DNA of 41,147 nt from the NCBI GenBank assembly GCA_021464525.1, contig JADRCO010000247.1, forward strand, positions 1-41,147. The letters run 5' to 3'. The notes beneath the pieces are model-generated. The model worked only from the letters and a program-made list of their open reading frames with translations. It was not told where the DNA came from and ran no database searches. The stretch is from Rhizophagus sp. LPA8_4_AMF. Lineage: Eukaryota; Glomeromycota; Glomeromycetes; Glomerales; Glomeraceae. Numbering within the stretch: the stretch's first letter is position 1; every line of letters begins with the position of its first letter. Below are positions 1-12,790 of this stretch, piece after piece. A program made the position numbers and the translations under genes.

Positions 1-290
1 TAACTATACTAAATATACTAATAATATTCATATATCACTACTTCATGACGCTACACCATCAGTTAAATATTTATCTGAATTAAACTATGTTGCTAATTAT
101 AACTATACTAAAAATAAAGTAACTAAAAATAAAATAACTAAATATAAAATACTAAATATAAAATACTATAACTATGCTAAATATGCTAATAATACTCCTA
201 TATTACTACTTCTTGACGTTACACTGCAATGCATTTATAGGATTATTACAACAGTAAATTTGTCTAATACATTAAGTAGAAATAATTAAA
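1..290. repeat. AT-rich short direct repeats
   Basis: A block of about 55 bp at 2-53 recurs in diverged form at about 169-221; both copies run from a CTAAATA-type motif through TAATA to a TACTACTTC-TGACG-TACAC end. Between them lie short TAAAATACTAAATA-type repeats. No coding potential is visible. It may be the edge of a transposon relic, but no termini can be defined. Confidence 0.4.
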
Positions 291-2480
291 AAACTAAAGT
301 AATATAATTATTCTATAAACCAACCGTCATTTATGTTGAACCCCATTTGTGCACTGTCAATGAGAAAATTTGATTTATACAGATAATCATATGTGAAATA
401 CAATATTCTTAGCCAAACAGCCCTGCAATCTACATCCAGAATCTCAAGAACCTGCTACGTTATGATGTTAAAGTTAGAGTATGTAGTACTTACACCCTTG
501 GAAGTGACAGACAATTTTCTAGATTTTCAAGGTTGATTCATGCCTGTAGTTATGAAATCCATAATTTGATCTTTACAATGATTCATACATAGGCGCAATA
601 AGTCATTCTTGTTGCTCATTATCATTGCATTATATTGTATATTTAAAGATCTGGTTGCAGAACTGCGCTTTTTTTGTTGCATCGTGATGTTTAAACTTAT
701 TTCTAAATTAATCAATTTTTTACAGCAAGGTATCCAAACAAATTTTCAAAAAGCTTTGTAAAAATACTGAAGAACTCACTGCAATATCCCATTTGTAACT
801 TTCTTAGTGGTTAAGCATTATAGCCTTTTCACTATTGTGGATGATATGAGACATCTGGATAGTTCATTTTGATTTCTTTCTTTCAATAATGGGAAAGTTG
901 CATCTTTGTATTCAAATATAGTCAATTCCACAGTTTTTCTTGGAAGTGATTTTTTTCATATATGTCTTGATTTTTGCAGTCACATAATCTTCTAATTGCT
1001 TAAATCCATCTTCTGTTCCATTGCAAATCAATATATGTTGAAGTGACTCATCCATTTGTAGGCACGAAGGACATGGAACATTGTCATAAAGAGACGATCT
1101 CTTCCTCAGATTATCTATTGTGAGGAGAAGGTTGTTTGAACATTTAATAAAATGTATTAAGTCATTGTTAGTGTTGAAGCTTTGACCAGCATTATGGCTA
1201 ATACTCTTGATATAGCGCCATTTGGAATTCCAATCACAACTAGTCTGGTTTACAGCTTGATCAAAGTAATCCTTCTAATAAGCATTACAAGTCCACCATA
1301 CTTTCTTTAACATGTTCGAAACTAATTCACAAAATTTCCTAATATTTCTATCTATTTCTAAATTATTCCACTTTTGTAAAAATAAAAGAGACACATTAAA
1401 TCTAAATAAATATTATAAATTTATGATTCTATTCTCATCTAAACTAGCTGATAATCCTTCTATTTTAGCTAAATAATTTGTCTTATCATTCCATTGGCAG
1501 CCCAAATGTCCTTTCACCTTAAATATTTGAAAATCCAACTTCTTTACTCTAACTACGTCCTATATAGCACTGAGTATTATGTTTAAGTAATCTTCTACCC
1601 TGTTGATTGCATCACTGGTGCATATAAATTATACTATCAATAGCAGCTTGACTATTCATAAAGATCTTAACACTTCCTTTATCTGAAATTGTGATAAGTG
1701 CAGTTAAAATAGCTAAGAGTTCTGATCGTGTTGAAGATGGGTGATATCTTATACTACATGAAAAGCTTATGTTTGTATTATGCATGACCCAGCCTGAGCC
1801 CATAATGATATTGTTATAAGTATCCCTTATATTCATATCCATTGATCCATCTGTATAAATCGTGTATTCAAAGACATCGCTACTCGATAATAAATTATGA
1901 ATCGCTATTAATTTCTTAGCTAAAATGTTTGATGATATTAATCAATTAATTAACATTTCTTTTAATGGTAGTATGCGGATATCATTGAGCGGTATTTCAT
2001 TGACAGGTCAGTGTAGTGTGCCATTGATAATAACATTTTTTAATCAAGTTTACAGGAGTTATGATTCGATACTTGCACTCCTTCCACATGTAAGGTAGCA
2101 CTTCCACTTTTATTACTGAAGCATTTCTATAAGTGCTCTGTTTGGGGCATTCGCTCCTATTTTCACCAATAATATCATTGGTATTACTATTACAACCTGT
2201 ATACTTTGTGAGTGTTCCATCTTGATCTAATGCGTATAATAGAATGAGGTCATTGATGATTTTCTTAAAATTTTTCCATACTCAAAGGATGTGTTTTGTT
2301 TAATTGTTATCCATGCTTTACTTCTACCATCAGTATTTGGTATTGTGGGTGGTATGGATAAATGTCCCATTTTGATAGCGGTAAATGAATATAAAGAGTT
2401 GCAAAGTGATCATTAGTTAATATTTGTTAAACTAGAAGTTGCAATTTGCAGGAGGACTTCATCCTTTCAAGTGATTTTTT
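290..2480 (-). pseudogene. Decayed non-LTR retrotransposon ORF2 end (RNase H and zinc-binding region)
   Basis: The minus strand holds pieces of the C-terminal part of a LINE-type polyprotein. At about 1612-1862 there is an RNase H domain: a YTDGS motif with the first catalytic Asp, then SSTRSELLAI with the catalytic Glu, then FMNSQAAID, where the usual YTDSQ Asp is replaced by Asn. Further downstream on the same strand (about 950-1090) is a zinc-knuckle of the form CPSC...LQHILIC (C-x2-C...H-x4-C), usual behind reverse transcriptase/RNase H in this class. The pieces are separated by stops and frame changes, and no reverse transcriptase palm domain can be recognised, so this is a dead 3' fragment. 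Element ends are not defined. Confidence 0.65.
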
Positions 2481-2489
2481 TAGAGTAAA

Positions 2490-3320
2490 AGAATTTTATT
2501 TATAATATGGTGTAAGAACCCTATACTCAACAATAAAATTGGAGTACTTATAAATCTTTCTACACTTTAAAAAGATAAAATTTTGAAGAAATAAACTGGT
2601 AACTTTGTTTTACAAGACAAGTACTATCAAATTACCAGTCAGATTTTTAAAAAAATGACTACATAAAAAGTTATAAGTATTTAAAATACGGTAATTTTTA
2701 TATAATTGGCCTTAATTTGAAATAAAAAACCATATAAATGCTGCAAAATTACACAATTTGGATTAATATTCATCCACTAAATATCATTTTGAAATTTTAA
2801 ATATTAAAATTTATTCCAATATTTAAATTCAGCAATACAATTAGTTCAATTTTCTAAGATTTACAGCAAAACTATTATAGCTTTTGCATAACTTCTCTAT
2901 GGATTTCCTTTTTTATGCATGCTCGTTTTTAATTATTATACTTTTTGTACAAAATTAAGAGTTTTCATTAGCTATTTATCATTCACGTAGTCAATTAAAA
3001 ATTTGAAATATTGTCAAGTATAAGTTTCTTATACCATAATTAAAACATTTTTTTTATATAAATATAAATACTTTTTTGGATGTAATATCCTTTAAAGGCA
3101 TATGCAATTTGGCTTGTATTAGTCTAAAAAGATTATCTTTTCAGTTTTAAAAAATAAGCTCATATAAAATGTGCATTTTTAAATATAAATTTGCATTTTT
3201 TTATATTAAATTTTATTAAAATAATTATAGTCACAAATAATGTCAAATTAGTTTAGTTTTAATAAATATAAATTTAGGTAAATTTATTTATAGCAATTAT
3301 AAATATATAATTAATACTTA
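2490..3320. other. AT-rich spacer without visible gene
   Basis: About 830 bases of AT-rich DNA between the retrotransposon relic and the 3' end of the Helitron gene. It holds A/T runs and no open frame or structured RNA that I can support. It probably includes the 3' terminal part of the Helitron, but no CTRR-type end with hairpin could be identified with confidence. Confidence 0.4.
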
Positions 3321-3328
3321 ATTTACAT

Positions 3329-6300
3329 TTATAAAGGCAAAGGCTTAGCAGCTATTTTTTCTAAACGTTCATATTCTTCAAGCATTGATTTATCTACAAT
3401 AAAGGCAGAAGGATGTAAGGAGGCAATATGCACTTTAGACCAGTCTGAGCATCGGCTTAATGCAACATATGCTTGACCAGCAGAAAATATTTGATTATCA
3501 AGAGACAAAGATACTTCTGGTAAAGTTAATCCTTGTGTTTTATGCACTGTTAGAGCAAATGCATTTTGCAAAGGAAATTGACATCTACTTGATGGTTTTC
3601 CATCAATTAAAAATGTTACAGTTTCTTTTTTAATTCCAATATCAACAATACCACCTACTACACTAAAAGCTACTCTTACTTCCAGATTTTCTAAGTCAAT
3701 ATCAGTTATAATACCAACAGTACCATTGCATATATTTTTATCTATTAAATTATTTTTAAGGTACATTACACGTGCACCTTGTTGTAAGCGCAAATGATTG
3801 GGAAAGTTTGTTCTTTTTTTGAATAATTTTTGAGAATCTTCTGGATCATATTGTTGATTATCAATGAAATCAATAGCTTTACTAATTAAAAATTTGTTTT
3901 CAACTACTGGAAGCATATTGCAAATAATATTATTAATTTGATCAGCAGTTTTTTTATAACCAACAATATTTGTAATGTTAAGAGTAGTATTAATTGGGTT
4001 TTGATTATCATAAACATTGGCTTTTTGATATAAAAAATTCCATGTAGCTAATGAAATTTTATGTAATCGAATTTCTTGTAATGCATTATAATATTCTTCA
4101 TCCTGAATTTGTCTTTGTGGTTGTCTTAAAAATAAGGGATAGAATAATTTCCATTCTGATGATTTGAATACTTGTGATCCAGTTACTGGAGGTAATTGAG
4201 CCAAATCACCAACAACTATTACATTCAAATGTCCAAATGCAATTGTTTGCTGTTAAATAACTGAAAACATATCAGAAATAAAACTAAAAAGTGCACTAGA
4301 TACCATTGAAATTTCATCAATAATTAATGTATGAATAGTTTTTAAATATTTAAAAAATTCATGATCATAAAAAGCTAAAGATTGAAATCCATTAAGTGTT
4401 TCATGTATTCTTAGTGCAGAATGTATTGTTTCACCTCCAATAGTTGTTGCTGCTACACCAGTTGGAGCCAATAATAAATAATTTGAACCTTTTCTTTTTA
4501 AATCTTCAATAATTAAGTTGATTATAAATGACTTTCCAGTACCAGCTGAACCAGTAATAAAAAAATAAGGATATTTATTTTTTTGATGATTTGGACCTAA
4601 AATATTGCTAATAGTGGAAATTACATTTAATTGGTCTTCTGGAAGATTTAATATATTACATTGAGGAAGAATTGGAGGATTAATTCGTAAAGAATTAAGT
4701 TGTATACTGACAAATTCTGATATTGAAGAAGAAAGAATAGGTTGTAAATTATTAATTAAAGTATCTAAAATTTGAGTAAATTGAGAATTCAATTTTAATT
4801 GCTGAGAGCGCAAATAATCTTGTGTAACTTGTTGTAATGTTTCATTAAATTCAGGATGACGAAATAACCAATGTTCTCGATATGTTGAAAAATTTCCAAA
4901 AAGTTCCTCTTCATTTCTACAAGGAATTTCAAGTAATAATTTTTGATAAAAAAACAATTGTCCATCATTTAATTTTAAATGACGAAATCTAACTAATTTT
5001 GGAATAGTTCTTTTAATTACATAATTTCCTAGTCTATCAATATAAATTGAACGTTTAGTATTTGGTCGAGTAATTGTTATTTCATAATATTGGAAATATT
5101 CTGGATATATTAGATTAGTAAATTCTTCTTCTTCTGGACGATCAAAATATTTTTCAATATGATTTTTCCAATATGGATCTTCATCATTTTCATTAATTAA
5201 AGAAATAGGACGAATAGCTTTTTGTCGACTTGTAGGAGGATCTGTTGTAAGATAAGTAACAGCACATGAAGAATTACAAATTGTTTCACCTAATATTAAA
5301 AACATTAATTCCATAGAACCCAATCTACGAGCTACTATATGTTCTCTAAATTTGTCACCTTCTTGAATATTAAAAACATGAGAAGGTTCAGTTTTTGCTA
5401 TATATTTTGTTAAATAAGATGCTAATTTTCGTGAACTAACATATTGTATATTCATATGAGCATTCCAAATCATTAAAGTTTGAGGGTGATAAGGAACTAT
5501 CCATTGGTCTTCAGGTTTTATACATCTATAAATATATCGTTGAGTATCAGTATCAAAATATGTATATGGAGAAAAAGGACGAGGAAATCCTTTTTTACAA
5601 GTATGTCCTGGAGCAGCTGGTCCTCCACATTTTAAGCTGCAAGTATGAATTTGATTTGCTTTAACTTTTTCATATAATTCAGGTTCAGCATTTGGATCTG
5701 GTAAATCAGATCTTATAAGATTTTCATTTATCATTTGTTGAATACTTTTTGAAACCCAATATACACCATGAGTATGTGCAGCACCACGATTTTGAAATTC
5801 TACCCTATCAAAAAAATGATTTATATTACCCCATTCAGAATGTTCTGGATTTTTCCAAATATGATTTTTAAGTTGTTGTAAACGATAAATAAAATGTAAT
5901 GTAGTATGTAATGGTCTATTTGTTGGAATAGTATCATTATTATCTGTTACTTTTAAAATTTTATGTAAATGTTTCCAATGACTTTCAGCCATTGTAAGAG
6001 TAATAAATAAAGATGGTAATCCATATGATGAAATCATTGTATTTACATGAAGTTGTTTTTCATGAAAATATGTATCACCTGTACGAATAAATGTAGGTAA
6101 AGTAGTTGTTATTGATTCATCTATTATTAGATTATTAGAATAAGAAGATTTTTTAATAATTTCTGCTGCAGTTGGTGGACGATAAATATTATCAGCCTGA
6201 TTTTGCCTCCAAATACGCTGATTATTTTGATGATTTCGAATTTTTTCTAATTGTAAATATGACCATGCTAACCATCTAGGATGAAGTCTAAAGCGTGAAT

Positions 6301-7405
6301 CAATATTAAGTACTCGTTGTTTAATATATTTGGAATAAGTTTCATGTGTAAATTCTGAATTGGAATTATTATTGTGATAATGCCCTTTTCCATTAGGAAA
6401 TAAGTCAGGAAATAATAAAGCTTCTAAATCAGGATTATTTATAGCTAATGGCAATGAAGTATTATCAGAAGTTCTAATAAAACCTGCCATTAAATGGGTA
6501 TAATGATAATCTTCATTATGAATTTCGGCATTAAAATTAGTATTAGGAACTATAATATCATTGGATAAATATGGTGGTGCAGTATTATCATTAGGTAAAT
6601 GAAAGGCACTAGGAAATGGATTAGCTGTTTGTGAGTTTGGATGATCTAAAAGCTGAGAATAATTTTTCAAAAATGGATTATTTTGTTTTAACCAATTAGC
6701 TGCTTCAATTAATGTATCATCAAGCCAAGAATTATTAGATGGATTTTCTTCAAGGTAAGCACCAAGCATTCCAGAATACAAAGTTAAAGATCGCATATTT
6801 TTTGAAAAATTCATAGTTCCAGTTAGTGTTCTATATTCTGTATATATAGAACTATTTCCAGAATTTCTACCCAAAGAACAATGAATAAATACAGGAGATA
6901 AGTACATTCGTTTTTTTAGTGGTACAGCTTGAATTTCATTAGGAATAGGATAAAGAAATGGAAATGCATATCTAGTATTAGAATTTTTACAAGATGAACA
7001 TACGGCAATACGTTTAGGAAGTCTAGTATGAAAAGTCAATAATGATTCAGGCTGACGTTCTGGATATGCTTCTAAAAGTGGGTATAAGTAATTATCTTCA
7101 TAAGCTAACCATTCACATTTTAGTGGGTACATAAGACGACCACAGAAAGCACATGGTGCACAGGGAAATTGATTTAAAATAGTTGAATTAAAATTGTCTA
7201 ATAGTTTTGAAAATTTTGTGCTTGGAGTCCAAGGAATAATAGGTAAAGGATTTAAATTAATAAGAGTAGGAGCAGGTGTTAAAGTTGCAAGCTGACGTGA
7301 TTGCAATTGAGACTGCAAGTTTCTTAACATAAGTTGAGGGTCAGCTAATGATTCAGATGGAAGGTCTGTATCAAAAGTATAATGTTGATATGTATGAAAT
7401 GACAT
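3329..7405 (-). pseudogene. Helitron Rep/helicase with a single in-frame stop
   Basis: This codes for a Helitron rolling-circle transposase. The first open stretch (7405-4253) starts MSFHTYQHY and carries Cys-pair motifs (CAFCGR near residue 85, CSSC near 140), the Helitron-like N domain, the HUH-type motif FQNRGAAHTHG (about residue 541) and the catalytic tyrosine motif YLTKYIAK (about 663). A PIF1-type helicase follows: Walker A GSAGTGKS (about 953) and Walker B IIDEIS (about 1031). A TAA at 4253-4255 then interrupts the frame. The same frame continues at once with QQTIAFGHLNVIVVGD and the rest of the helicase, including LQQGARVMYLKN, ALTVHKTQG and AYVALSRC, ending at 3329. The whole would be about 1,358 residues, a plausible length for a short fungal Helitron protein. 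One nonsense change (for example CAA to TAA) is enough to explain the break, so the copy is probably young. Confidence 0.88.
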
Positions 7406-7599
7406 AATTTTAAAGTTTTTTTTTTAAAAAAAATTATTGGCAAATATTTTATTTAAAGGTAAAGTTTTTTAATGATTAAAAGCAAGTACTTTATTTGAAG
7501 ACAGGATTTTTAATGAATAAAAACAAGTGCTTTATATATTAATTTTTTTTATTTCATATATTTAATAGGGATATGTCATATAACATGAGCAAACCTTGA

Positions 7600-7840
7600 T
7601 TTATTCAGCCTTTGGGCACTGGTCATTTCAGGATAAAATTTGCAAAAATTAGAAACTCAACAATTATTACTTTATTCAGCCTTTGGCTGCTGGTCATTTC
7701 AAGATAAATTTGGATAAAAATTAGAAACTTATTTTATTTAGCCTTCAGCTGCTGATCATTTCAAAATAAAATTTGGGGTAAAAATTAGAAACTTATTTTA
7801 TTTAGTCTTCAGCCGCTGATCATTTCAAAATAAAATTGGG
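7600..7840. repeat. Four tandem ~68-bp repeats beside the Helitron gene
   Basis: Copies begin at about 7600, 7670, 7735 and 7802. Each has TTTATTCAGCC or a variant, then CTGATCATTTCA or a variant, then ATTAGAAACT; the last copy is partial. Divergence rises from copy to copy. They lie upstream of the Helitron start codon and could be subterminal repeats of that element, which is inference. Confidence 0.7.
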
Positions 7841-8289
7841 AAATAATCTGCATATTTCAGTCCATCATTTCTGATTGGTCTATCAGATCATCCACAATTT
7901 ATTTCATTATAGAGTTGTATTGTGATTTTTTTAGGATATACATGTCGATGAAAAACCACATGATACTATATATAATAAAATAATTACTTAATAATAATTA
8001 TCATAATTTAATCTATAGCCAAGCATGAGTGAGAAAAAATTAACGAAAATGGTAGTAGCAGTAAAAGAATCTCAAATTAAAAATGGAGTCACATGATAAG
8101 ATTAAGATGTATACATTGCTGAATACGGTTTTCAAAAAATGGGTTAAGATGAAAATCGTGAAGAATATGAACGAAAAGCGGGCATAGAAGAGTCTGATGG
8201 AAAAGAGTTGAAAAGAAAAACTAAACTAAAATTAAACAGAGTTGAAATCATGTGATTACATGTAAAAAATTTTCCAACAAAAGTAAGTT

Positions 8290-10870
8290 ATCTTTAGTTT
8301 TAGTTTTTAGTTTATTAGTTTATGTACGTCAATTTTAATATCTAACTGCGATATTAATAATTCATAATTATTATTATAGTGGTTTTGTAAAATCTTCAAT
8401 AAGCAATCACCATCTCCCATAGTATATATCCAAGTCTTTAATTCGTTACATTGGGATGAATTTGATATATACATTAAATCTACATTTTCATCTTCAAGAA
8501 TCAAGATTTTGATTTGATCCAAAATTTAATTCTGGCAAATCATCCAAATCATCATTACTAAAATTATTAAATCTATTTTTTCTAACCAAAATTACTTTTT
8601 TGTTAATTAAATTTAATTTTTTTTGTAACATTAACCACTCCCATTTATTTATTTCATTTTCTATATCTTGAATATTTTCCTTTACCTAACTGAATTTCAC
8701 ACCCGCATCACAAATTTTGCCAAAATTTCTCAATTATTACCTACTTCAATTATAAATTTTTTGATCTAATATGGTATCATATTGCTTTTATAGCATGTCC
8801 AAAGCACCAAGTAACTATAACTTTAGAATTATCCAACTCTTGATTTGCTACAATATTACCAATTATTCTTTTAAAATACTGATCTGGTGTTTCATTATTA
8901 TATTCTTTTAATACTGCCACCAATATATTACATGCACAATCAGTATTAATTAAGTAGAGAACAGATTTAACATTAAACAATTGTAATTCATTTTGTCTAT
9001 AAATATTCAAATAATGTTGAAGATTATTAGAGGACAAGTCATTTGTTATAAGCTCCGTCAAATACATCTACAGATGGCACATCTGATCCTTTACCTAATG
9101 ATGGTATTGTAAAAAACATGTTCAAGATTCTTTTATATACATCTGTATTACCCACACCTTTTGTAAGAAAATATGGAACCAGTTTCACTAATTGTCCTGT
9201 GTAATCTAAAAAAATACCCAAATTTTCATGCACATAATAATGATAATAAACAATTGCAGCTTCATTAAATATTACTATTGATAATGGTTATATTTGGATC
9301 AGTTCTTGGATAAAACCCCATATTTGGCATTTAGCTGCTAATCCTAATCCATTTTTTCAAGATATTTGCTTCTTTCTTTTTTATTTATGTTTAGAATAGC
9401 TGCATGAAGTTGTTCACATAAATTATATTCCAATTGTTTATTTGTATAATTTTTAATTAAATCAATAGTTCTTGCTAAATAAGCTGATGGTATATGTTAC
9501 CGATTACCAGTATATCTAACTTCACCTTTAACAGTAGACATAATTTTTATTTGCATATCACGAGGTGATTTATAATTAGAATTTATTAAATTCTGTCTGG
9601 CTAATCCACAATATTGACCATATATTTTTCCATCCAAATGTTTGCATTATTTGTTATTTATTGAGAATAAAACATTAATAAATACTAATTCCTTAGAATT
9701 AATCAAATCCAATCTGTCAATGATTATTTTAAAAGTTGTTTTTCCATTTTTTTTACATCCTCCACAATAACAATATTTTATTAAACTTTTATTCAATTCA
9801 TATGTTTTTTGAATAGATATGGATATCTGTGGAGGAAATTCAGTACGTTTTCTAAGTAATTCAACCAAATAATAATTACTAGTTTTCCATGGTCGCCAAC
9901 AATAACTAATATCTTGATTATTAACAAAATATAAAAATAATTTATTTAATGCATTTTCTCGAGTAATATTAAATCAAAAATCTTGAGCTTCCTCATAAAT
10001 AAGACAACTATTAATAATTTTAACGTTAGAAACAAATGCATCATCAATACCCATAAGAAATCCTAGTAAAGCTGAATTTTGATCTTTTTTGTCACCATTA
10101 TTATCATTAAAATGATCTTTAATGACCAGCTGTTTGTACTCTTCTTGATCATTTATAATACTATAATTTTGATCTTTAATAACCGGTTGTTTGTACTCTT
10201 CTAGATCCTTTATAATACTATAATTTTGATCTTCAATAACCTGTTATTTGTATTCTTTTCAATCCTTTACGATTTGATCTTCAATAACAGATTCTATAAA
10301 ATTATAATCTATAATTGAATTATTGTTATCTTCAGTAATAGATAAATAGTCTTGAATGTAAGATAATTTATCATCTGAAAAAGTAGTAGAATCGATAAAA
10401 TTATTTTGTAAAGATAATGATATTTTTTTAAAGACAGGTACAAAGTGATTTGCTTGATAGGAAATTTTAAACTGTTTTGCAGAACATGAACTCCATATAA
10501 TAATACATCGTATCAAATTATTTCTACTTTCTCTTGGTAAAATTATCTGATTATAAATTTGATTCATATATTTGCTATTGGTATCCAGAAATAAAGATTC
10601 TATAGGTCTATATAATACTGATGCTAATCCAAACAATGCAATCATAGAATTTCAAGAGTGTGGTTTGCACATTAATTTCAATTCTGAAATATATTCATTT
10701 TCTTTTTTAAAATCACAATCACTTATAATTCTATGTTTATTATCAAAAGCCTCATTTCAATAGATAATATCCTGTTAAAAAATTGATTGCTGCAAATAAA
10801 ATAATGCATGTGTTATCAATTCAATTATTGTGGCTAACCATAATTGAAGATTAAAATTTTCATTTCCAAA
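8290..10870 (-). pseudogene. Broken transposase-like gene
   Basis: Reading the minus strand from about 10870 down to 8307 gives one protein broken by many stops and frameshifts. The N-terminal part (about 10870-10259) has WLATIIELITHALFYL, then MIALFGLASVLYRPIES and an NHFVPVF motif, which resembles the C-terminal half of OTU/vertnin-like domains found in some transposons. The middle (about 10000-9647) has YCWRPWK and a Cys pair in CYCGGCKK. Around 9230 FLDYTGQLVKLVP resembles the Asp-x-Thr-Gly start of a DDE-type nuclease core, and KVIVTWCFGHAIKAI near 8790 resembles the CW.H region of such transposases. It ends with a GDGDCLLKIL segment near 8400. The match is by memory of family style, so the family is uncertain; that it is a dead multi-domain gene is clearer. 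Confidence 0.5.
10120..10275. repeat. In-gene tandem repeat (~66 bp)
   Basis: About two and a half copies of a unit containing TTTGTACTCTTCT and ATAATACTATAATTTTGATC lie inside the broken transposase-like gene. The length is close to a multiple of three and would code for a repeated Lys/Asp/Tyr-rich linker on the minus strand. Confidence 0.6.
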
Positions 10871-10899
10871 TATAATTAAAGACACGCTTAGAGCTCCAA

Positions 10900-11030
10900 A
10901 TCTGACTCAACGGATCAGATGACCTGATGGGTTGACCGAAATATTTGGGTCAGGTCATCAAATTTATGACCCAACTTTGGGTCAGGTCAGTGTCAACTGG
11001 ATACCCGACCTGACCCATTGACCTGACAAT
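10900..11030. repeat. GGGTCAGGTCA-rich repeat block
   Basis: Several direct and inverted copies of a TGACCTGACCC/GGGTCAGGTCA motif lie in 130 bases that are richer in GC than the surroundings. The motif pairs with itself and could form hairpins. No coding sequence is visible. It resembles the core of a small non-autonomous element, but no target duplication can be assigned. Confidence 0.5.
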
Positions 11031-11039
11031 AATTAAATA

Positions 11040-11280
11040 AAAAACTAAAAAAATGTTTCACAACATTTTTTAATAGTAAATCTAATAAAAAAACATTGCG
11101 AAAACATTTTTTAGTAGAAAATCTAACAAAAAAATGTTTTGCAACGGTTCTTTTGATAATTAAATAAGAAACATTGCGAAAATGTTTTTTTGATAGATTA
11201 TTTAATAAAAAAAACAGTTCGCAACATTTTTTTGAAAATTTATTAAAGAACATTGCGAAAACATTTTTAAATAGAAGATG
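11040..11280. repeat. Alternating inverted ACATTGCGAAAATGT repeats
   Basis: About four units of roughly 60 bases contain AACATTGCGAAAACATTTTT or its reverse complement in alternation, joined by TAGTAAATCTAATAAAA-like linkers. Open frames on the minus strand here are side effects of the repeat. Confidence 0.6.
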
Positions 11281-11715
11281 TAATAACTTGATGAACTAGC
11301 ATCGTATGTCAGGGAATAGAGAAAGATACTTATGATTGAAGAAGCCTTCTCCATCATGAAAGAAAATTTGGAATACGCATAAAAAAAGCAGGGAGAAAAA
11401 TTTTTTACGAATATTTCTAGTACAAATAACAGATGACAACAAAGTCTCACATGACGAAAGCACATTTTCTTACCATAATTATATTATTGATTAGTCATAC
11501 TTGATGAAAAATCTCTTCCTATGGTCATCTAATCTGATGGCTATCAGGTCCTCCAGACCTTTTGAGCAATGCTAAATCTCTTAAAAGTGCTTTAAGTTTA
11601 GGACTAGCAAAGAAAATTGTCAAATTAGCGAAGTGAAAAATGATATTTTAGTGATAATAATTCATGTGATTTTGGAATTTACAATAACTACCTATTTTAT
11701 ATAGGGACTATATAA

Positions 11716-11893
11716 ACTAAAGAAGCTATTGGAAAAAATCTTGATTCTAAAAGGATTGATGTAAATAATACTATTAAAGATAGGGGGAAAATTGGAAGAT
11801 TAATTAATGAAATTGATGAATTTATTCCGAAAAAAAAAATTTGGTGTGACCTTTGTGGGAGAAGGTATGTTATTAGACATTTCGAGCTATAAT
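11716..11893 (+). pseudogene. Possible fragment with Cys-pair motif
   Basis: An open frame without a start codon reads KEAIGKNLDSKRID ... KKKIWCDLCGRRYVIRHFEL and a stop. The CDLCG...H pattern looks like half of a zinc-binding site. There is no promoter, no second Cys pair and no neighbouring gene in frame, so it may be an exon remnant of a transposon or a chance frame. Confidence 0.25.
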
Positions 11894-11899
11894 CATCAT

Positions 11900-12540
11900 T
11901 TATTAGTAAACATAGAGATTAAATACTAGTGAGTTTGTCCTTTATTCTTTTTAGAACTTTTTTTAAATAAAATATTTCTATAATAACATTAAAAAATAGA
12001 TAATACATAAAATTGATCAGGATTTCATAACATATATCTAAAATAAATTTTTTTTTTTAGCTTGCCTTACGTTAAGATGTAGAAACTTTAAAAAAAACCA
12101 ATTCTAACCCATCTAACTTATGGTATGCCATATTATAGTTGCATAAATAGTTTATATATAGATGAATTTTAAAAAAATTAGTTCTAACTACCTTTTTTTT
12201 CATTCTGTAGTTTCAGGATATTTTTAAAGATAAATGTGAGAGAAGCTTAAAGTTTCTTTTTTTAATTTTTTATTTTATTCTTTTATTATTTTTTTTCATA
12301 TAGAGGAATATTTTGAACGATTTTTTAATTAGTGATCTATACGGTCCCATTTTTATATTTCTAAATTGATTGATTATGTAAAATTAAAGTGTAATGTAAT
12401 AAATGTTTCTGCCTTGAAATAAAAAAAAAATTATTTTTAAATTTTTATATGAGAATTTTTTTTTAAAAAAAACATGTTTATATTTACACACAATAATAGT
12501 TATTAGAGATTTTATCAACAATAAATTGATATGGATCTTT
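11900..12540. other. AT-rich spacer
   Basis: A/T-rich DNA with long T runs. I see no open frame of useful length and no RNA gene. Confidence 0.4.
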
Positions 12541-12554
12541 TTATAATTGTCTGA

Positions 12555-12790
12555 ATAGCGTGGTGCGGTGGTAGTCTCTTTAATTCTTTGGTATGAGAGA
12601 CAATGCTAAATATTTTTTATTGAAAAATTATATAATTTATGTAAAAACCATTAACCCGAGTGTAGAAAGTTCAAGGACATCCATCTGATATGAGCAAGGT
12701 GTGGCATTTATGTATGTTCTGGACTTCTGGGTTTTGTGCCTAAAGTATTTACTGCTCGCCTGTGAGGAATATTTTTAGCATTAAGTTCTT
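12555..12790 (+). repeat. Possible tRNA-derived SINE relic
   Basis: The sequence around 12560-12610 has a TGGTGCGGTGGTAGTC stretch resembling a pol III A box, followed by a GTCTCT...AGAGAC stem, and GTTCAAGGAC near 12668 resembling a B box. The spacing is too large for a tRNA, so at best this is a degraded tRNA-derived SINE. It could be coincidence. Confidence 0.25.

Noticed and set aside
10993..11465. Two minus-strand open frames
   Set aside because: They are translations of the ACATTGCGAAAATGT repeat block and its flank.
12555..12670. A functional tRNA gene
   Set aside because: A-box-like and B-box-like motifs are about 110 bases apart and no cloverleaf can be drawn; at most a SINE relic.
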